DNA of 22,100 bases, taken from assembly GCA_002440825.1 (NCBI GenBank), contig DJVH01000046.1, forward strand, positions 6,584-28,683, in the 5' to 3' direction. The DNA comes from Bacteriovoracaceae bacterium UBA6261 (GTDB lineage: Bacteria > Bdellovibrionota > Bacteriovoracia > Bacteriovoracales > Bacteriovoracaceae). The position numbers and the translations under genes are program-made. The notes below the pieces were generated by a model. It had not been told where the DNA came from. It did no database searches and saw only the letters and a program-made list of their open reading frames with translations. Below are positions 6,909 to 13,715 of this stretch, in pieces. Numbering within the stretch: position 1 is the stretch's first letter; each line of letters starts with the position of its first letter.

Positions 6909-9900
6909 ATGAAACAAATATTAACAATCGTCTTACTGCTTGGGACCTGCCGGCCAGCAGTCTCTGGTGAAATTGATAACATTTCTCTTATCACTCCTCT
7001 GTCTTATGATCGACCTTCTTCCAGTTCACAAAACATCAAATCAAAAATCAAAGTCACTTTGGGTGATTGGGTAAACACTGATGTCGTTGCAGAAGTAAAA
7101 AAGAAAATTGAACCTTATAAAAAAGATCTCGCAGGATATTTTAACAATCAGGCTGAACTCGATGCTTTCGTTTCTAAAGTTGCGACCGAAGGGAAAAACA
7201 GCTATCTCGGAAAAGATTTAACTGATGCGGGATTGATTCAATTTTATAAACACCTGGGCAATCAACTCATTGGTGGTATCGCCTCCAGAATTCTTTCCAA
7301 TGAAGGCGTGAAAGATCCAGAACGCAGAAAGCTTTGGGTGGCAAAAATGCTCACACCATTCAATCTGTGCATCAACAGATCTTCAAATTCAATGTACGAT
7401 GCCAGCCACTGTCTCGATGCTTTGACAAGTTCACTTGTTCCAAGCGCGGGGATCGGAATTGTCTATGAACTTTCACGTTCAAACCTGGGCTCTTCCCTTC
7501 CGGAAAGTCATAGGGCTTCTTTTTATGGAGATCAGGTCAATCTCTATAAAGATTGTATGAGAAAAAGTTCCGGACAAGCGTCTGATGTAAAAAACTGCGC
7601 TCTAGTGGCCATGAGAAATGGTGTTCAGAAAGTGACTGATACTCAATTGTCGATGACCATCAACAAGTCAGCGTCTTCGAGTGCTGCTGCCAAAACAATC
7701 AAAACCAATGTCTGGCCGGGTTTCACGACTTGTACTTCCAGAGTAGGAACAAATAAATCCTCATCAGAACCACTCAGCGATCAATTCATGGATTGTATCG
7801 ATGATCTTGTGAAATCAACAGGGACACTTCTGGTTCAGGATAAACTGACTCACACGTCAGCGATTACCGGCAATTTCTCAAAAGAAGAAATGAATAAGCT
7901 CGTGCTTGAGAAAATGAACTCTTTCAAGTCGTGCGTTGACGATCAAAAAGAAAAAAATATCCGCAAAAACGGAATGCTGAACACTGATAAATGTGAAGGT
8001 CAGATTACCAATGATGTCACTTATAAGGTTGTTGTGAAAACCTTGTCTAAAACTGCTTACGATTCTTTCAAGGATCAGCCTGATGCGGCTGCAAAATTGA
8101 GCAAAGAAGGAAAAATGCTGCTGGATAAATGCTGGGACAATAATCAGACCAGCTCTCAGCGCGAAGGTTGTTTGAGAAAAACAATCCTCTCTTTCTCGAA
8201 TTCAGTGGCTTCCATTAAATTAGACAAAGCGATTCCGGACGAATTATCAATCAAAGATGATGTCGTCAAAAATTCATTAAAAGAACTTCAGAAATGCATG
8301 GACAAAAAACTGCCTGATAATATTTCTGAAGCTTCAAACTTAAGCGCTATCACTGATGCCTGTTCTGGAAGCCTGACTCAGAATGTAGCACGTGCAGTTG
8401 CGAGAGAAACCGTCAGAGTAAAAGCGCAGGAAAGCAAATTAAGTCCAAAAGAAACAGAAGCCTTACTCGTTTCAGCCGTTGATCAAAAATTCACCAGCTG
8501 TATCGGAACGAATCCCAGCGATGACAAAATCGATAAATGTAAAGGTGAACTGACAAAGAATGTGGCCGTGACTCTTGCGACAAAACAGATCAGATCCAAC
8601 GCTGAAGGAAAACTCTCTCCAAGAGAAACAGACGCCCTGGTCGGATCACTCGTCAACCAGAAATTCAGCGGCTGTATCGGAAACAATCCAACAGATTCGC
8701 AACTTGATAAATGTGTGGCAGATCTCACAAAGTCAGCAACGAAAGCAATTGTTCTTGGCTACAGTAAAGGTCAGGTTAAAGAGCAACTGAATGCGGATAA
8801 AACACCTGCAAAAATAAAAACAGTTGAAGACTCATTCGCCGCCTGTGTCGATAAAGACCGCAAGCCGGAAAAAACATCTGCAGAGCTTGATGAATGTACA
8901 AAACAATTTTCAATCAACTTTGCAAAGACTCTGGGAGAACTCAAGCTGACTTCTCTTCTCCGTTCAGTACTCGGAACTGAAGAATACAATTCTCAAAAGA
9001 AAAACATTGATGACATCCTTGCAAAATACAACAACTGTCTGGATGATCTGCAGAAAGTAAAAATGGAAGATGGACTTCTGGACAAGCTCACAGTTTGTAC
9101 AGATGCTCTTCAAAAGCGCGGTGTAAATTTTGTAACAAACACAGTCAACAACTGGATGTCGAGCGAACAAAAAGATGCCGCTACTATCATGGTTAAAAAT
9201 GAGTTCGCCAATTTTGTTCCTTGTCTTGGCGCCCTTATGCCTTCTGCTCCTTACAGCCAGAAGCTTGATCAGAACGTCCAGTCAGTGATGAAACCTGTCG
9301 CGTCTCTGCTCGCTCAGTACATTGACTATTCTCCGGAAGATGCCAAGAAAACACTGGATGAAATTATTAAAAAACTTTCCGGTGATTTAAAAGATGTGGC
9401 CAGCAATCCGAATTCGCGAAAAGAATTGATTGATTATCTTTACAAGAACGGAGCTCTTGATCAGTTCCTGAAATCAATGGTTCGCGGAAAAGTTAAAGAA
9501 GCTCTTGACCAGACATCTGAAAGTGAAGTTCCTAAAGACCTTCGCGATTCTCTTTTGACTAAGGCCAACTTCGATTCAATTTTTGCGACTCCGGAAGGAC
9601 GACAGATTAAAGATGTCGTCATGGAGAAAATGCTGAAACCAATGTTGATGGAACAAGCAAGTATGGAATCACCGTTGATCAAGGCCGGTATGGATGCTGT
9701 TCAAGGTAAGGTCACAAGACTTCTCGTCTACTCTCCTAATTTTGGAGATCAGATCCTGAAAACAAGCATTCAAAGTAAAATGGATGGCAAAGGCGGGCTG
9801 ACTAAATTTATGGCCAAAATGATTTACGGTAAAAATTCTCTCAACTGGGATAAAGTCCGTACAACTCCAGGTGGGAAAGCAGCAGAAGATTATATCCGCG

Positions 9901-10016
9901 AAAAATATTTAATGGTGAAGTTTTCAGGTGCTCCTCTCTCAAAACAAGACGAAGAAAAAATTATGAAGGAAGCGGAAAAATTAGTTGAATCCGCAGTTAA
10001 AAATTACGAAGAATAA
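6909..10016 (+). CDS. Exported Cys-pair repeat protein, 1035 aa, unknown function
   Basis: The N-terminus is a signal sequence (MKQILTIVLLLGTC then RPAVSG). Cleavage after residue 20 by signal peptidase I is likelier than lipidation at Cys14, because LGTC is a poor lipobox. Ten cysteine pairs follow: 154/168, 216/230, 275/296, 342/362, 408/421, 463/485, 531/544, 589/602, 646/663 and 710/730, plus a lone Cys772. First cysteines are 55-68 residues apart. The best-matched neighbours are units at 531 and 589 (CIGTNPSDDKIDKC and CIGNNPTDSQLDKC), which also share LSP-ET before them. The form suggests helical hairpins closed by one disulfide each, hence an oxidising compartment. The last 260 residues lack cysteine. 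The ribosome binding site is weak (GGGA). The gene ends two bases before a pseudo-receiver gene. No known family was recognised. Confidence 0.85.
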   Translation: MKQILTIVLLLGTCRPAVSGEIDNISLITPLSYDRPSSSSQNIKSKIKVTLGDWVNTDVVAEVKKKIEPYKKDLAGYFNNQAELDAFVSKVATEGKNSYLGKDLTDAGLIQFYKHLGNQLIGGIASRILSNEGVKDPERRKLWVAKMLTPFNLCINRSSNSMYDASHCLDALTSSLVPSAGIGIVYELSRSNLGSSLPESHRASFYGDQVNLYKDCMRKSSGQASDVKNCALVAMRNGVQKVTDTQLSMTINKSASSSAAAKTIKTNVWPGFTTCTSRVGTNKSSSEPLSDQFMDCIDDLVKSTGTLLVQDKLTHTSAITGNFSKEEMNKLVLEKMNSFKSCVDDQKEKNIRKNGMLNTDKCEGQITNDVTYKVVVKTLSKTAYDSFKDQPDAAAKLSKEGKMLLDKCWDNNQTSSQREGCLRKTILSFSNSVASIKLDKAIPDELSIKDDVVKNSLKELQKCMDKKLPDNISEASNLSAITDACSGSLTQNVARAVARETVRVKAQESKLSPKETEALLVSAVDQKFTSCIGTNPSDDKIDKCKGELTKNVAVTLATKQIRSNAEGKLSPRETDALVGSLVNQKFSGCIGNNPTDSQLDKCVADLTKSATKAIVLGYSKGQVKEQLNADKTPAKIKTVEDSFAACVDKDRKPEKTSAELDECTKQFSINFAKTLGELKLTSLLRSVLGTEEYNSQKKNIDDILAKYNNCLDDLQKVKMEDGLLDKLTVCTDALQKRGVNFVTNTVNNWMSSEQKDAATIMVKNEFANFVPCLGALMPSAPYSQKLDQNVQSVMKPVASLLAQYIDYSPEDAKKTLDEIIKKLSGDLKDVASNPNSRKELIDYLYKNGALDQFLKSMVRGKVKEALDQTSESEVPKDLRDSLLTKANFDSIFATPEGRQIKDVVMEKMLKPMLMEQASMESPLIKAGMDAVQGKVTRLLVYSPNFGDQILKTSIQSKMDGKGGLTKFMAKMIYGKNSLNWDKVRTTPGGKAAEDYIREKYLMVKFSGAPLSKQDEEKIMKEAEKLVESAVKNYEE

Positions 10017-10018
10017 TT

Positions 10019-10420
10019 ATGCTCGCATACGAAGAAAAATATTTTAAAATCATTCTCGTCGATGAAAATGTCCAGTTCCGCAACGTGCTCGCAAGCCGTT
10101 TACGAATGATGGGATTCCATGTTGAATTCGCTTCAGGCGGGTTTCACTTGCTTCATACGCTCGAAAAGCACTGGGATTTCAATCTCATCATCATGCATGA
10201 AAACATGGATGATATGCCTGCCGAAGAAATGATCCAGCTGGTCCGTATTCATAAAAACAAAACGGAGCTACCAATTTTATTTATTTCTGCAAACGCCAGC
10301 GAAGAGGAAATTTGCGAAATGGTCCTCAATGGGGCCAACGAATTTATCGTTCAACCTAAAAATCCTCAGCCTATAGTCGACCGGGCCCGGAAATACTTCA
10401 CTCTGCTCAAAAATTCTTAA
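10019..10420 (+). CDS. CheY-like pseudo-receiver protein lacking the phospho-acceptor Asp
   Basis: A single receiver fold fills the 133 residues. Residues 11-15 (IILVD) with Glu16 form strand 1 and the acidic pair. Residues 56-67 (LIIMHENMDDMP) occupy the usual Asp strand, but the phospho-accepting Asp is His60. The switch Thr/Ser is Ser90 in LFISAN. In GANEFIVQP the conserved Lys before the cis-Pro is Gln112. Two of the key phosphorylation residues are therefore gone, so the protein probably does not follow the ordinary His-Asp phosphorelay. It could bind a partner constitutively or respond to another signal. No output domain is present. It starts two bases after the repeat-protein gene, so the two share a transcript, although one product is exported and the other cytoplasmic. 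The fold is firm; the role is unknown. Confidence 0.85.
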   Translation: MLAYEEKYFKIILVDENVQFRNVLASRLRMMGFHVEFASGGFHLLHTLEKHWDFNLIIMHENMDDMPAEEMIQLVRIHKNKTELPILFISANASEEEICEMVLNGANEFIVQPKNPQPIVDRARKYFTLLKNS

Positions 10421-10439
10421 AATTCAACGGCACTGCATA

Positions 10440-10468
10440 TCGACGAAGACCACCAATCTTCCTATGAT
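10440..10468 (+). promoter_or_regulatory. Probable sigma-70-type promoter of icd
   Basis: TCGACG and TATGAT are separated by 17 bases and match 4 and 5 of 6 consensus positions. The expected transcript start near 10475 leaves a leader of about 35 bases before the icd start. Confidence 0.55.
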
Positions 10469-10496
10469 TCTGTCTTAATTTAAAACAACACCAACG

Positions 10497-10502
10497 AAAG
10501 GA
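10497..10502 (+). promoter_or_regulatory. Ribosome binding site that decides the icd start
   Basis: AAAGGA lies only two bases before the ATG at 10505 but eight bases before the ATG at 10511. The second ATG is therefore the likelier start, and it brings residue numbering into register with human IDH1. Confidence 0.7.
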
Positions 10503-10510
10503 ATATGCGT

Positions 10511-11737
10511 ATGACAAAGATTAAAGTGGCCAATCCTGTGGTTGAGCTCGACGGCGATGAAATGACCAGAATCATCTGGAAATTCATCAAAGATAAACTG
10601 ATTCTCCCTTACCTCGATGTAGATATTAAGTATTTCGATCTTGGGATGGAATACCGTGACCAGACAAATGATCAGGTGACTGTGGACGCTGCTGAAGCGA
10701 TTAAAAAATACAACGTGGGTATCAAGTGTGCCACTATCACACCTGACGAAGCCCGCGTAAAAGAATTCAACCTGAAAGAAATGTGGAAGTCTCCTAACGG
10801 AACAATCAGAAACATTCTGGATGGAACTGTTTTCCGCGAACCAATCATCTGTAAAAACGTTCCAAGATTAGTTCCAAACTGGACAGCACCGATCATGATC
10901 GGCCGTCACGCTTTCGGTGACCAATACCGTGCAACTGATTTCGTTGTTCCAGGAAAAGGAAAACTCACAATCACTTTCGTTGGCGAGAACGGCGAAAAAA
11001 TCGAGAAAGAAGTTTATAACTACAAAGGTCCGGGTGTTGCGCTTTCTATGTACAACACTGATGAATCAATCAGAGGGTTTGCTCACTCTTGTTTCAACAT
11101 GGCCCTTTCTAAAAAATGGCCTCTTTACTTCTCTTCTAAAAACACAATTCTAAAAAAATACGACGGTCGCTTCAAAGATATCTTCGAAGAAATCTACCAG
11201 GCTGATTACAAGAAAAAATTCGAATCATTAGGAATTACATACGAACACAGACTAATCGACGATATGGTTGCCTCTGCTCTTAAGTGGAATGGTAACTTTG
11301 TCTGGGCCTGTAAAAACTACGACGGCGACGTTCAGTCAGATACAGTTGCTCAAGGTTTCGGTTCACTTGGTCTCATGACTTCAGTTCTTGTGACTCCAGA
11401 TGGAAAAACAATGGAAGCTGAAGCTGCTCACGGAACTGTCACTCGTCACTACCGCCTTCATCAACAAGGTAAACCTACTTCGACAAACCCAATCGCTTCT
11501 ATCTTTGCATGGACGAGAGGTTTAGGTCACAGAGGTAAACTCGACAACAACGCTGAGTTGATTCACTTTTGTGAAACTCTTGAAAAAGTTTGCGTGGAAA
11601 CTGTTGAATCAGGCAAAATGACAAAAGACCTTGCTGTTTGTATTTACGGCGACAAGGTAACTGCTGATCAGTACCTCACAACTGAAAAGTTCCTCGATGC
11701 TCTTGATACAAATCTTAAAGCTGCTCTAAAGCTCTAA
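10511..11737 (+). CDS. icd: NADP-dependent isocitrate dehydrogenase, eukaryote-like homodimeric type
   Basis: The 408-residue enzyme oxidises and decarboxylates isocitrate to 2-oxoglutarate with NADP in the TCA cycle, in the cytoplasm. It resembles animal IDH1/IDH2 along its whole length rather than E. coli Icd. Visible blocks are KSPNGTIRNILDGTVFRE (93-110) and IGRHAFGDQYRATDF (130-144), which place the isocitrate-binding Arg100, Arg109 and Arg132 and the catalytic Tyr139. Further blocks are KNTILKKYDGRFKDIF, YEHRLIDDMVA, KNYDGDVQSD and the NADP-binding HGTVTRHYR. No gap or missing residue is seen. The start at 10511 is preferred over 10505 because of ribosome binding site spacing. It stands alone between its own promoter and terminator. 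Confidence 0.98.
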   Translation: MTKIKVANPVVELDGDEMTRIIWKFIKDKLILPYLDVDIKYFDLGMEYRDQTNDQVTVDAAEAIKKYNVGIKCATITPDEARVKEFNLKEMWKSPNGTIRNILDGTVFREPIICKNVPRLVPNWTAPIMIGRHAFGDQYRATDFVVPGKGKLTITFVGENGEKIEKEVYNYKGPGVALSMYNTDESIRGFAHSCFNMALSKKWPLYFSSKNTILKKYDGRFKDIFEEIYQADYKKKFESLGITYEHRLIDDMVASALKWNGNFVWACKNYDGDVQSDTVAQGFGSLGLMTSVLVTPDGKTMEAEAAHGTVTRHYRLHQQGKPTSTNPIASIFAWTRGLGHRGKLDNNAELIHFCETLEKVCVETVESGKMTKDLAVCIYGDKVTADQYLTTEKFLDALDTNLKAALKL

Positions 11738-11743
11738 TAATAG

Positions 11744-11767
11744 AAGGCTCCGAAAGGAGCCTTTTTT
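11744..11767 (+). terminator. Intrinsic terminator of icd
   Basis: An 8-bp perfect stem (aaggctcc with ggagcctt) closes a GAAA tetraloop and runs into six T residues, a few bases after the icd stop. Confidence 0.95.
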
Positions 11768-11847
11768 ATTGATCAGCAAAAATTACACGCCACCTAGACC
11801 TTCCCTTACCTCTATTTTAAAAATGGGGATATTTTCGGGAGGAACCT

Positions 11848-12228
11848 ATGAAATACCTAATGCTTTTAAGCTTATTGTTTGCTGTTTCTGCTCAGGCAGA
11901 AGTTATGACTGATGACGATCTCACTATGGCAGACGAAGCTCTTCATACACCAGTAATGGATATCGAAGGCCAATATCACGTTAAAGAAGAAACAAAAGCT
12001 CCGGCCGCACCAGTAAAAGAAGAAAAAGTTGTAGTTGCTCCAGTTAAGCAAAAAAGACTTTCTCAATCTGAAAGATTAAAACTTTACAGAGAAAAGCTGG
12101 AAGAAAGAAACAGAATCATGGTTGAAAAGAAAATGGAGCAGATCCGTTACCAACAAGAGCTTGCTCTTGCTCGTCAGCTTGAAGCTTCTATGAACAAAAC
12201 TCTTAAAGCTATCGACGAAGTGAAGTAG
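11848..12228 (+). CDS. Small exported coiled-coil protein, 126 aa, unknown function
   Basis: The signal peptide is clear (MKYLMLLSLLFAVSAQA, cleaved before Glu18). An acidic stretch follows (about 20-45), then an Ala/Pro/Val/Lys linker (50-70). A charged helix runs from about 73 to the end (for example SERLKLYREKLEERN), rich in Glu, Lys, Arg and Gln, as expected of a coiled coil. There are no cysteines. The ribosome binding site GGGAGGAA is strong, 4-6 bases before the ATG, which suggests high expression. No convincing promoter was found in the 80-base gap after the icd terminator. It resembles a small periplasmic structural or chaperone-like protein in composition, but no family was recognised. 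Confidence 0.8.
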   Translation: MKYLMLLSLLFAVSAQAEVMTDDDLTMADEALHTPVMDIEGQYHVKEETKAPAAPVKEEKVVVAPVKQKRLSQSERLKLYREKLEERNRIMVEKKMEQIRYQQELALARQLEASMNKTLKAIDEVK

Positions 12229-12251
12229 TTTTAAGTTCATTATATATTGTT

Positions 12252-12290
12252 TAAAGTTTCGACAGGTAATTTTTATCTGTCGAAACTTTA
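12252..12290. repeat. Perfect 14-bp inverted repeat: enhancer-type operator or terminator
   Basis: taaagtttcgacag and its exact complement are separated by 11 bases. It begins 24 bases after the stop of the small coiled-coil gene, so it could end that transcript, but no T run follows on either strand. Its centre is about 90 bp upstream of the start predicted from the sigma-54-type promoter at 12336, the usual place for an activator site of a sigma-54 enhancer-binding protein. Confidence 0.75.
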
Positions 12291-12335
12291 GTCAGCCTCG
12301 CCTCCTACTCTCCAGCAATATCCCATCATTACCTC

Positions 12336-12352
12336 TTGGCACGTCCCTTGTA
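12336..12352 (+). promoter_or_regulatory. Sigma-54-type (-24/-12) promoter
   Basis: TTGGCACGTCCCTTGTA matches the consensus YTGGCACG-N4-TTGCW except for T in place of C in the -12 element. The GG and G(C) elements have the required ten-base gap. Transcription would start near 12362 and give a leader of about 30 bases with the ribosome binding site AGGGGA before the ATG at 12392. Confidence 0.7.
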
Positions 12353-12391
12353 TTAACCCCAGTAGACTAATGGGGAAAAAGGGGAATTAAA

Positions 12392-13231
12392 ATGAAAGCT
12401 AATCACATTCTATTCAGTACACTCGCTGTGACTTTAATCTCAGCGTACACAATGTCACCATCCGATTTTTTAAAACAAAAAGATTTAAAAGGACGACTTC
12501 CTGCCAGTGCGGAAGAAGTTAAACCAAGCGAAGACAAACAAGCCGAAGTCAAAAAAGACAATGTTCAGTGTAAAGCTGAATCAAAAGGTGAAAAACTTGA
12601 AAAAGAGATTAAGTCTCAAACTCAGGACATTGAAACGATTTTAAAAGAAATCGATGATCTGAAAAAAGAAAATAAAGATCTGAAAGAAAAAGTTTCAGCC
12701 AAGAAAACAAAGCAAGATAAACTCGAAGAAGTTTCCCACGACGATACTGTCGGTATGATGGTGGCGCTGACTTCACTCTTCACAACTCAAATGCAATCAC
12801 AAATGGACATGCAGATGCAGATGATGAGCATGTTCTCACAAATGCAATTTAACCAGGCTCCCCAATATACATGGGATATGTCTCAACGATACAGCCCGTA
12901 TGGAATTCATGAAAACTGGTCACTAGGCCAGGGCGGAGTTGGAATCGTAGCGGGTGGTATTGGTATCGGATATGGAAATGGTGACTACCAGAATCCTTAC
13001 TCTCAATTGCCACAAATGTTGAGACAACCTGCTCAACAACAAATGGATGGATTTTCATTCGGTGGAATTCCTCAGGCAAACAATATGAGAGGATTTGATT
13101 TTAATATGGCACCGGTTGATCCCCTTCTTCCTCAGATGAAGAGAATGGATGTACCGATGCAAACTCAGTCTCTACCGCAGGCACAGCCGCAAAAAGAATT
13201 TCAACCATCTCCAGGCGTTTACAACATCTAA
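12392..13231 (+). CDS. Exported Met/Gln-rich coiled-coil protein, unknown function, sigma-54 controlled
   Basis: The 279-residue product starts with a hydrophobic signal (about 6-19). A charged coiled coil follows at about 65-113, where Lys, Glu, Asp and Leu dominate (for example LKEIDDLKKENKDLKEK). Residues 133-152 hold eight methionines in twenty positions (QMDMQMQMMSMF at its core). A Gly-rich stretch (179-196, GQGGVGIVAGGIGIGYG) comes next, and then a low-complexity Gln/Pro/Met tail. One cysteine (60) remains. The layout suggests a multimerising rod with an unstructured tail. The Met cluster could bind soft metal ions or drive self-association; both are inference. A sigma-54-type promoter precedes it and a strong terminator follows, so it is a single-gene unit. 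No family was recognised. Confidence 0.85.
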   Translation: MKANHILFSTLAVTLISAYTMSPSDFLKQKDLKGRLPASAEEVKPSEDKQAEVKKDNVQCKAESKGEKLEKEIKSQTQDIETILKEIDDLKKENKDLKEKVSAKKTKQDKLEEVSHDDTVGMMVALTSLFTTQMQSQMDMQMQMMSMFSQMQFNQAPQYTWDMSQRYSPYGIHENWSLGQGGVGIVAGGIGIGYGNGDYQNPYSQLPQMLRQPAQQQMDGFSFGGIPQANNMRGFDFNMAPVDPLLPQMKRMDVPMQTQSLPQAQPQKEFQPSPGVYNI

Positions 13232-13239
13232 AACAACAG

Positions 13240-13270
13240 AGGGGAACATGAAAATGTTCCCCTTTTTTTT
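13240..13270 (+). terminator. Intrinsic terminator of the Met-rich protein gene
   Basis: A 10-bp perfect stem (aggggaacat with atgttcccct) closes a GAAA tetraloop and ends in eight T residues, just after the stop at 13231. Confidence 0.95.
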
Positions 13271-13333
13271 GTCTTCCCGACTAAATCACTCCAGTGAAAA
13301 ATGGGAAAAAATTTCCTTTTTTCTCTCAGCTTT

Positions 13334-13415
13334 TTTATTGATTGTCCGTAAAGCAAAGCATCCGGACGGTAGATGGAATGCTGTCCATAAGTGCAACGGA
13401 CGCTACTTCAATGAA
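13334..13415 (+). other. Candidate structured RNA leader of the zinc-ribbon gene
   Basis: Bases 13334-13341 (tttattga) can pair with 13408-13415 (tcaatgaa, one G-U). Inside this, gtccgt (13344-13349) can pair with acggac (13396-13401). Two further copies of the motif, cggac at 13363-13367 and gtcc at 13383-13386, allow alternative pairings (first with second, third with fourth). The ribosome binding site AGGA lies just beyond at 13419-13422. No known riboswitch class was matched. Confidence 0.3.
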
Positions 13416-13429
13416 CATAGGATATATCA

Positions 13430-13678
13430 ATGAAGGTAGAACAAACAAAAAAAGAAACGAGCGGTAAACTTCTTATCAAAAAATGCCATGTGTGTGGTCA
13501 CATTATGGAGTCTGCTCAAGAAGTTCAAAAATGCGGTGGATGTAAAAAATCCTTCCTGCCTGTCAACTACTTCGCGAAGGTTCATTCAAAATCCCAAAAG
13601 GAATATGACCAACTTTTCGCGGCCAGTTACGAACTTCACGAAGAAGAACTCATAAAAGGTCTTACAGTTCTCTGGTAA
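13430..13678 (+). CDS. Small zinc-ribbon protein, 82 aa
   Basis: Cys19-x2-Cys22 (CHVCGH) and Cys35-x2-Cys38 (CGGC) form a four-cysteine zinc-ribbon knuckle with a 12-residue loop. The second half is helical and acidic (about 55-78). There is no signal peptide or membrane segment, so it is cytoplasmic. Such mini-ribbons bind nucleic acid or protein partners, but nothing here identifies a target. AGGA lies 7 bases before the ATG. It lies 37 bases upstream of recJ on the same strand and may be cotranscribed. A leader with possible secondary structure precedes it. Confidence 0.8.
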   Translation: MKVEQTKKETSGKLLIKKCHVCGHIMESAQEVQKCGGCKKSFLPVNYFAKVHSKSQKEYDQLFAASYELHEEELIKGLTVLW

Positions 13679-13715
13679 GCGTGGCAATAAGAGACAAAAA
13701 TGCTATGTTTAAAGG

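Noticed and set aside
6915..6950. Lipoprotein status of the repeat protein at Cys14 (LGTC)
   Set aside because: Thr just before the Cys is a poor lipobox, and a plausible signal peptidase I site follows at residue 20; left as a minor alternative.
8483..8728. Open frame on the minus strand inside the repeat-protein gene
   Set aside because: It mirrors the repeated units of the real gene in another frame, has no recognisable features and no ribosome binding site.
13344..13401. Resemblance of the leader to cyclic-di-GMP (GEMM) or fluoride riboswitches
   Set aside because: Short matches such as GCAAAGC and GATGG...CCATAA are present, but the other conserved elements of those classes are absent.
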